NCBI GenBank assembly: GCA_019914995.1
Contig: CM034127.1
Span: 6,200,001-6,264,000, forward strand
Direction: 5' to 3'
Source of the DNA: Acanthochlamys bracteata
Taxonomy: Eukaryota; Streptophyta; Magnoliopsida; Pandanales; Velloziaceae
DNA: 64,000 nt
Part shown: positions 58,766 through 64,000 of the stretch, piece by piece
Position numbering within the stretch: the stretch's first letter is position 1
Layout of the letters: the number at the start of each line of letters is the position of its first letter
Notes under the pieces: generated by a model
The model's input: only the letters and a program-made list of their open reading frames with translations
Database searches by the model: none
Told to the model about the DNA's origin: nothing
Translations under genes and position numbers: made by a program

Positions 58766-60880
58766 GATCATAAATTTGCTTCATGCGATTCTGAGCCTTG
58801 TGGAGATGCTCATGTAAGTCTTTGAGGATTGTATCTCGATCACGTAACAACATACCCACTTTGTTTGAACGAAGTGGTCCTGTAGCAAATGAAACGAGAG
58901 GTGATGGTGGCATACCATAGATTGCTTCTAAAGAAGACACGTTGTGGACGTATGAACATTGGTGTTGTAAGAGTACTCCGCCAAATGAAGCCAGTGATGG
59001 CAAAGACGTGAACGCTCACTAATGAAACAACATAAGTATGTCGCAAGCTCGCTACTCACGATCTCTGTTTAACTGTCTGTTTGCGGTGGTCGGCAGTGCT
59101 CATATGCAAGAAAGTGCCTTGTAAATGATGAAGCTCTTGCTAAAAAAAATTTAGAAAAATTGGGTCTCTATTTGAAACAGTAAAGTTAGGAAATCCATGT
59201 AGTCGAATTTATCGTGAACGCTGCAGCTATACTTGGAGCTGTAAAAGGGTGACATTGTGGGATGAAATGAGTATATTTAGTAAGGCAATCCACCACCACC
59301 ATGACAGAGTTCTTCCCTGCGGACAGCGGCAGCCCCTTGATGAAATTCATTAAGATGTCTTTCTAAATAGCTTCTGGAATAGGTAATTGTTGAAACAAGC
59401 CGGCTGGTTTCAGGCATTCAATATTAGCCTTGGTGCAAGTTACACATGCATCAATATAACGCTGTACATCCTTTGGACATCCCCCACTTAATAAAATTAT
59501 TGATAAAGATATTTGTAAGTTCTAAACCGCCTTCCATGACCTCCGCAAGTGGAATTATGAGCTTCGAATAAGAGTTGCTTTCGAATGGAAGAGTCATTGG
59601 GAACCCATAGGCGCCCTTGGTATAGCAGAAAATCATGTCTAACGGAGAGTTCTGCTTGAGTGCCTTCCTCTGCAGCTCTGAGGAATTCATGCAGAGACGG
59701 ATCAACATGCTGTGCATGCCGTAGTTCGTCCCAAAAGGGTGCTTGCAGGAAGAATAATGCTGCCAATGATGCTTCTGAAATTCTAGACAGTGAGTCAGTG
59801 ATGACAATGGTTTTCCCTGGGCGATATTCAATGTGGAAGTCATATCCTAATAACTTGATGAGCCATTTATGTTGAGTTCCTGAAGAAGGACTCTGTTCAA
59901 GTAAATATTTTAAGGTAAGATTATCGGTTTTAATGGTGAACCTATGCCCCAAAAGGCAGGATCTGTATTTGTGCACAGCAAGGACTAACGCCATGAATTC
60001 CTTTTCGTACGTTGAGTTAGCGGCTGTAGATGACGATAAGGTCTTACTGAAGAAGGCTACCGGCTGATTATTCTGTGATAACGCAGCCTCAAGACCACTG
60101 CCGAATGCGTATGTCTTCACTACGAAGGGCTTCTTGAAGTTAGGTGTGGTCAGAACTAGAGCAGTAACCATTGAACGTTTCAATTTGTAAAAGGCATCAT
60201 CTGCTTCCTCTGACCAACTGGGTGCGTTTGTTTTTGCTTTTCCCCAACGAGATTTTTTAATTTTTTATTTCACATTTTTTAATATATATTTTATAAGTAT
60301 TTAAAAAATTTATTTAAAAATTTAGAAAATGTATAAAAATTTAATATAATGAGATCTTTTTATTGCATATTTTTATTATTTTTTTGAAAGTAAAAAAAAT
60401 AAAATTCATTTCTCAAAAGAACAAAAATACTCTCTATTTTATAAGCAATTCTAAATGCACCCTGAATGTTTTCTTCCTCAATAAGAGGCGCATCAGTGCT
60501 CCCGTAGTTCCTTATGAACTTCCTATAGTATCCAGTTTGTCCTAGGAAACCCCTTAGAGCTATCACAGATTTAGGAGTTGGCCAATCCAGCATTGCTTGT
60601 ACCTTAGAAGGATCCACTGCTATGCCGTTCTCGGATACAATATGGTCTAAATATTCTAGTTATCTACATCGGAGTTTGAACTTTCCCAAGTTGAAGTAAA
60701 GATGGTGCTTCTGCAAAACAGAGAAAATAGTGGTTCGGTGTCCTAGATGGTCATGCCAGTTATCACTATATACCAAAATATTATAAAAAAATACGAGCAC
60801 AAATTTGCGAATATAAGGACGATGATAAGTATATAATTGCATGTATTTTAATATCACATTAATCTAATATAATGAATTTT
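58766..60880 (-). mobile_element. Dead Ty3/gypsy pol: RT, RNase H, integrase
   Basis: The minus strand reads in order. Reverse transcriptase has VLVFFYNILVYSD near 60770-60800; canonical is FFDDILVYSD, so both catalytic aspartates are lost. Next come VDPSKVQAMLDWPTPKSV and GFLGQTGYYRKFIRNYGS. RNase H has PVAFFSKTLSSSTAANSTYE and FTIKTDNLTLKYLLEQSP; its first aspartate is replaced (KTYAFGSG for ETDASGSG). The zinc region and integrase core have LFEAHNSTCGGHG, QLPIPEAI and VVVDCLTKYTHFIP, with heavy decay after about 59400. SLEAIYGMPPSPLVSFATGP and DLHEHLHKAQNRMKQIYDRS lie near the end. Stops and shifts are many. A MITE splits RT from RNase H at 60221-60461. Gag and protease are not visible. 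Confidence 0.88.
60221..60461. mobile_element. Tourist-like MITE inserted in the gypsy reverse transcriptase
   Basis: The left end is GGTGCGTTTGTTTTTGCTTT and the right end AAGCAATTCTAAATGCACC. CTG flanks both sides (60218-60220 and 60462-60464). Removing the 241 bp and one CTG restores the expected RT connection on the minus strand (LRKKTFSWSEEADDAFYKLK). A/T-rich and non-coding. Confidence 0.85.
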
Positions 60881-62433
60881 TTATTTTGACTGTGAATTAA
60901 ATTAAATTATTTTTGTATGTGAGGTAAAGAAGAAAAGAAGAAGTGAAATATTGAAGAAAAGCAGAGCAAAGAAGAAACATAAAAAGAAATTGCACTCTTA
61001 GGCTTTAGCCAGCCCATATAAAATCAGCCCAATAGAGTACTTAAGCTAAGCTTGATTATTATGCTAAATATGATTAATGCTAGATAGGAAAGTTTCAGGG
61101 AGACAAAATTTTTATTTTTTCTTCCCGTGAGTCTCTCACTTAGCAAGGATTTTCTCATTTCGCGGCACTGAACACTTTCCCCTATATTTCTTCTTTTTTC
61201 TTTAACGGAAGAGGAATTTCAGCGCATGGTTTGACATCTTGTAGATTCCTCCACACGAAATTGGCGCACATCTAATTTCCTCCACAAAAATCTCCATTAA
61301 AAATAATTTATTTCTTTTTCTTGAGAGAGTTTTAATCGGGGGTGATTGAAAAATTCCTATAAGAAGGGGCAGTAGCTGAAGAAAAAAAATAGAAAAACAA
61401 GAAGGAGAAAAAATGATGTAGAAACTAGAAGCCAGATCAAGAGCCAGATAGTGAGAAGAGTGAGAAGACGCAGATCGACGAAGAGCTGAGAGAGAGCCAA
61501 CAAGAAGAGAGAGCCAGAGAGCCGGACCAAATACAGAAAGGAAGACCAGACCAAAGATGAAGATTTCTTCAGATTTGTTTTGTCCTTTTTTTTTCATATT
61601 TTATTTTTATACAATAATATTGTTTGTAATTCCAACATGATTGGCTAAATTATTTAATGGAGTTAAGATGAAACTCTAAAAATTAATTTATTTTCTTTAG
61701 TATTATGTGATATATGGATTGTTGATTAGATTGGAAGTTATTAATTCTTGTATAAAAGATATTTAGGTGTTAAATTATTATGTCCGATCAACATTAAATT
61801 TGATATCTATACTATCTATTAATTATATTCGCGAGGATCAATCGGAGTATGATTTATGAATAACAGAATTAATAACTGTAGTTAATATTTGCTGATCCAA
61901 GGTGAATGCAATTATATGATTTATAATTTTGTAAGATTTAATGCATCTTTAGTAATTTCTAAATAAGGAGTTAGATTAACACTAAAGATAGGTAATTTTA
62001 GACTGGACTAAAGTTAAAATCATAATTAGAAATTATATTTAAGGACTGGACCAAAGTGTTATGTACAAAATTTTCACAGTTATCATAATTTATTATCATA
62101 TTTACTTAAGAATTAAATTAAAAATATTAGTGGTGGATTCTAAAACTTTAATTATTTGCATATTTATTTTCTCGATCCGTGTATTACTTTTCGTTCTTAG
62201 TTCTCGTGCACTTTTTATTAGCTTTTACAAAACATAACTTTTGTCTGTTAAGTATTGAATTAAAGTTAACAATAAGCTCTATGAAATAAACTGATTTTCT
62301 GCTATACGGTAGACGATAATCGTGCACTTGTGGGATAGACTATGATAGAATCACTGAGTTTTTCTTAATTGGTTTTGTCTACATCAGACGTAATACTTCA
62401 TTCATCAATATGTACTCAAGTTTATTCGAAGTA
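60881..62433. other. Spacer or decayed element leader, no gene
   Basis: 60900-61600 has alternating GA-rich and TC-rich sequence, and the open frame at 61202-61597 (minus) is low-complexity. 61620-62330 is AT-rich. GACGATAATCGTGCACTTGT near 62312 resembles text found at LTR ends, but no element could be delimited. The gag region of the gypsy element would be expected here and is not recognisable. Confidence 0.35.
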
Positions 62434-62681
62434 TCTCAATGGTGTAAGACCGTCGACTATTTTGGAAAAAGGAGGAGGATCACTTTGATCTCTTGTTTCG
62501 GAGAAATAAGTGGCTCACGAGGAATGGAAAGAAACATTCTCTATTTGATTTCTAAGTCCTCATATAACACTTCTTCCAGTCGGATCACTTGTAGGAATGA
62601 CATAATGCTCATCCATGTTCCACACGGCCAAGGAAGCATCCTTTTTGAAGCGGATAGCTCACAGTCCTCATTCTCAGACTA
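62434..62681. repeat. About 250-bp repeat, copy 1
   Basis: Starts TCTCAATGGTGTAAGACCGT and ends near CACAGTCCTCATTCTCAGAC. A second copy lies at 62925-63170. Copy 1 is open on the plus strand ([20 protein letters not shown] and [20 protein letters not shown]); copy 2 is not, so coding value is doubtful. Family not recognised. Confidence 0.7.
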
Positions 62682-62685
62682 ACAA

Positions 62686-62850
62686 ACACTTGAACTAAAA
62701 ACACTTAGCTAACACCATCAATTTGCAAATTCAACCTAAAAACATAGTTGTATTTGAAACTATACTCAAAGAATAAATCGCATTGTAACTCTAACTCTTC
62801 ATCACCAATCCTCGTAAGAAATGCAAGTGCGTGGTTTAACACTAGTTTCG
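62686..62850 (-). mobile_element. Relic of the gypsy LTR (empty site for the 53-kb MITE)
   Basis: It contains CACTTGAACTAAAAACACTT, then the block CATAGTTGTATTTGAAA, CATTGTAACTCTAACTCTTC and AAATGCAAGTGCGTGGTTTA. Each has its counterpart in the same order and orientation at 53044-53490. The position and orientation would suit a remnant of the 5' LTR of the same element, but a separate insertion is equally possible. Confidence 0.65.
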
Positions 62851-62924
62851 AACCGAGGGAAGAAGATCTAGAGCAAGGACTAAATTAATTTGCAAAAACT
62901 ATCGAGAAAAGGTTTTAGCACTAG

Positions 62925-63170
62925 TCTCAATGGTATAAGATCGTCAGCTATTTTGGAAAAAGGAGGAGAAGCAGTTTGATCTCTCGTTTTGTAGAAATAA
63001 ATGGCTCACAAGGAGGAAAGCAACATTATCTATTTGATTTCTAAGTCCTCATATATCGCGTCTTCCATTCGGATCACTGTAGGAATGACATAACTTATCT
63101 ATGTTTCACATGGCCAAGGAGGCATCAATTTTGAAGCAAATAGCTCACAGTCCTCATACTCAAAGAATAA
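62925..63170. repeat. About 250-bp repeat, copy 2
   Basis: Starts TCTCAATGGTATAAGATCGT and runs parallel to copy 1 (62434-62681) with many substitutions and small deletions, ending near CACAGTCCTCATACTCAAAG. Confidence 0.7.
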
Positions 63171-63525
63171 AGAATGAAAATAATGAAAAAATGATCTTTT
63201 CTCTCCATTTTAATTACGAAGATATATCACGTTAGGATTCGTTGCAAAAATCGAATCACAATAACATTATGGAAATTTCTAGATCGTGCGAAATAAGATC
63301 TATACCGCCCTCTAATTTCATAATCAAATGTGTGAAATTGGATATGAAATTTTTCGCGGTTAGTGATTTAGACAGAAGGACTTATTTCAAAGAAAGAAAG
63401 TCCTTTTGATCTAATCCATTCTTGGGGTCTGAAAAGGGCACTAGATATGTTAGTGATTTTGTATGGCAAAGCGCTCCCCGAGGGCATAAAATGTCTAATT
63501 TTTTATCAGAATCACTAGTAATATT
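63171..63525. other. Unassigned sequence with organelle-like texture
   Basis: Balanced composition with blocks such as GCGCTCCCCGAGGGCATAAA and ATCACGTTAGGATTCGTTGC. It contains no open frame of note and no repeat end. Plastid or mitochondrial origin is possible but not shown. Confidence 0.25.
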
Positions 63526-64000
63526 TGTTAGATATTCCTGCAAGATTAACTCAAGAGGGAGGGGTGAATGATTTGCATAAAGATTTTGTTTTTATGGAGA
63601 TAGTCATTAGTCAATGCAGTGGGAGTTTTTGTGTATGAGATGAGTAGAGAAGATTCTTGTATTTATCTATGATTTCGTGCAAAGTTTGTTTTATTACATT
63701 GGGCCGTATCACCAGAGCCTCACTAGAGTTACTTTTGTTTTTTCTCTACTTTTGTTTTCTTTTCTCTCCTGTTTTTCTTTTTTTTCTCCACCACGTTTCC
63801 TCGTTCTTTGTGATTCCCTTTTTATAGAACATCTTTCTGTAGCTCTAGGAGCCGTTTTTACATTCTTGCAAAACCACCTTTTTTTCGGTTCTTCAAGAAA
63901 ATAAAGAGAAGGAATGGTGTACATCGAGTGGTTCTAACACAATTTTGTGTTTGTGCAAAGTCTTTGTTGCATTGAATGCGTTGAAGAGATTTGAATTTCT
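63526..64000 (+). mobile_element. Second copy of the TGTTAGATATTCC-type LTR, internally deleted, cut by window end
   Basis: It starts TGTTAGATATTCCTGCAAGA exactly like the solo LTR at 56544. After about 40 bases it jumps to sequence matching 57188 onward, so some 600 bases of the other copy are missing. Shared blocks are TTTCCTCGTTCTTTGTGATT, TTTTTATAGAACATCTTTCT and AGAAGGAATGGTGT. It continues past 64000. Confidence 0.75.

Noticed and set aside
61202-61597. 131-codon minus-strand frame
   Set aside because: Low-complexity leucine/serine/phenylalanine translation of a purine-rich tract; no domain and no homolog that I recognise.
1-64000. tRNA, rRNA, CRISPR or prokaryotic operon features
   Set aside because: None seen on either strand; gene structure and repeats are those of a plant nuclear genome.

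Overview
This is nuclear DNA from a flowering plant, almost certainly a eudicot. The evidence is intron-containing genes with GT-AG junctions, very AT-rich spacers, plant-only families (PLS/E-class PPR protein, AMT1 ammonium transporter, hyccin-like relic) and a heavy load of Ty1/copia, Ty3/gypsy, CACTA, hAT-like and Tourist-like elements. The species cannot be told from the sequence alone.

Left part (1-20 kb): the first two coding exons of a minus-strand NTF2-domain (G3BP-like) gene; a possible unrecognised minus-strand gene at about 3.6-4.8 kb; then AT-rich spacer with a hAT-like element (6.6-7.4 kb), an RNase H relic (8 kb), a decayed Ty1/copia polyprotein (15.8-19.3 kb) and a truncated hyccin-like pseudogene (19.7-20.2 kb).

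Middle part (21.6-42.2 kb) is the gene-rich core. A 15-exon DEAD-box RNA helicase of the RH13/DDX24/MAK5 type (21.8-32.3 kb, plus) can be assembled into a clean 809-residue protein. It is followed by an intronless E-class PPR gene (33.3-34.9 kb, plus), whose closest remembered relative is Arabidopsis At1g33350, and an intronless AMT1 ammonium transporter (40.6-42.1 kb, minus). These genes act in nucleolar ribosome assembly, organellar RNA metabolism and plasma-membrane nitrogen uptake. I see no pathway linking them and no sign of shared control.

Right part (42.3-64 kb) is a transposon island without intact genes. It holds a hAT-like element with a perfect 8-bp target duplication, several Tourist-like MITEs, two CACTA elements (one carrying a class III peroxidase fragment) and a dead minus-strand Ty3/gypsy element. 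That gypsy element is interrupted by a solo LTR (5-bp duplication), a MITE in its reverse transcriptase (3-bp duplication) and a CACTA element at the end of its pol gene. A related LTR relic gives the empty site for one MITE. I found no rRNA, tRNA, CRISPR or bacterial-type feature, and no convincing undescribed biological system. The most informative structures are the nested insertions, the gene capture by CACTA, and the repeat that abuts the helicase start codon.
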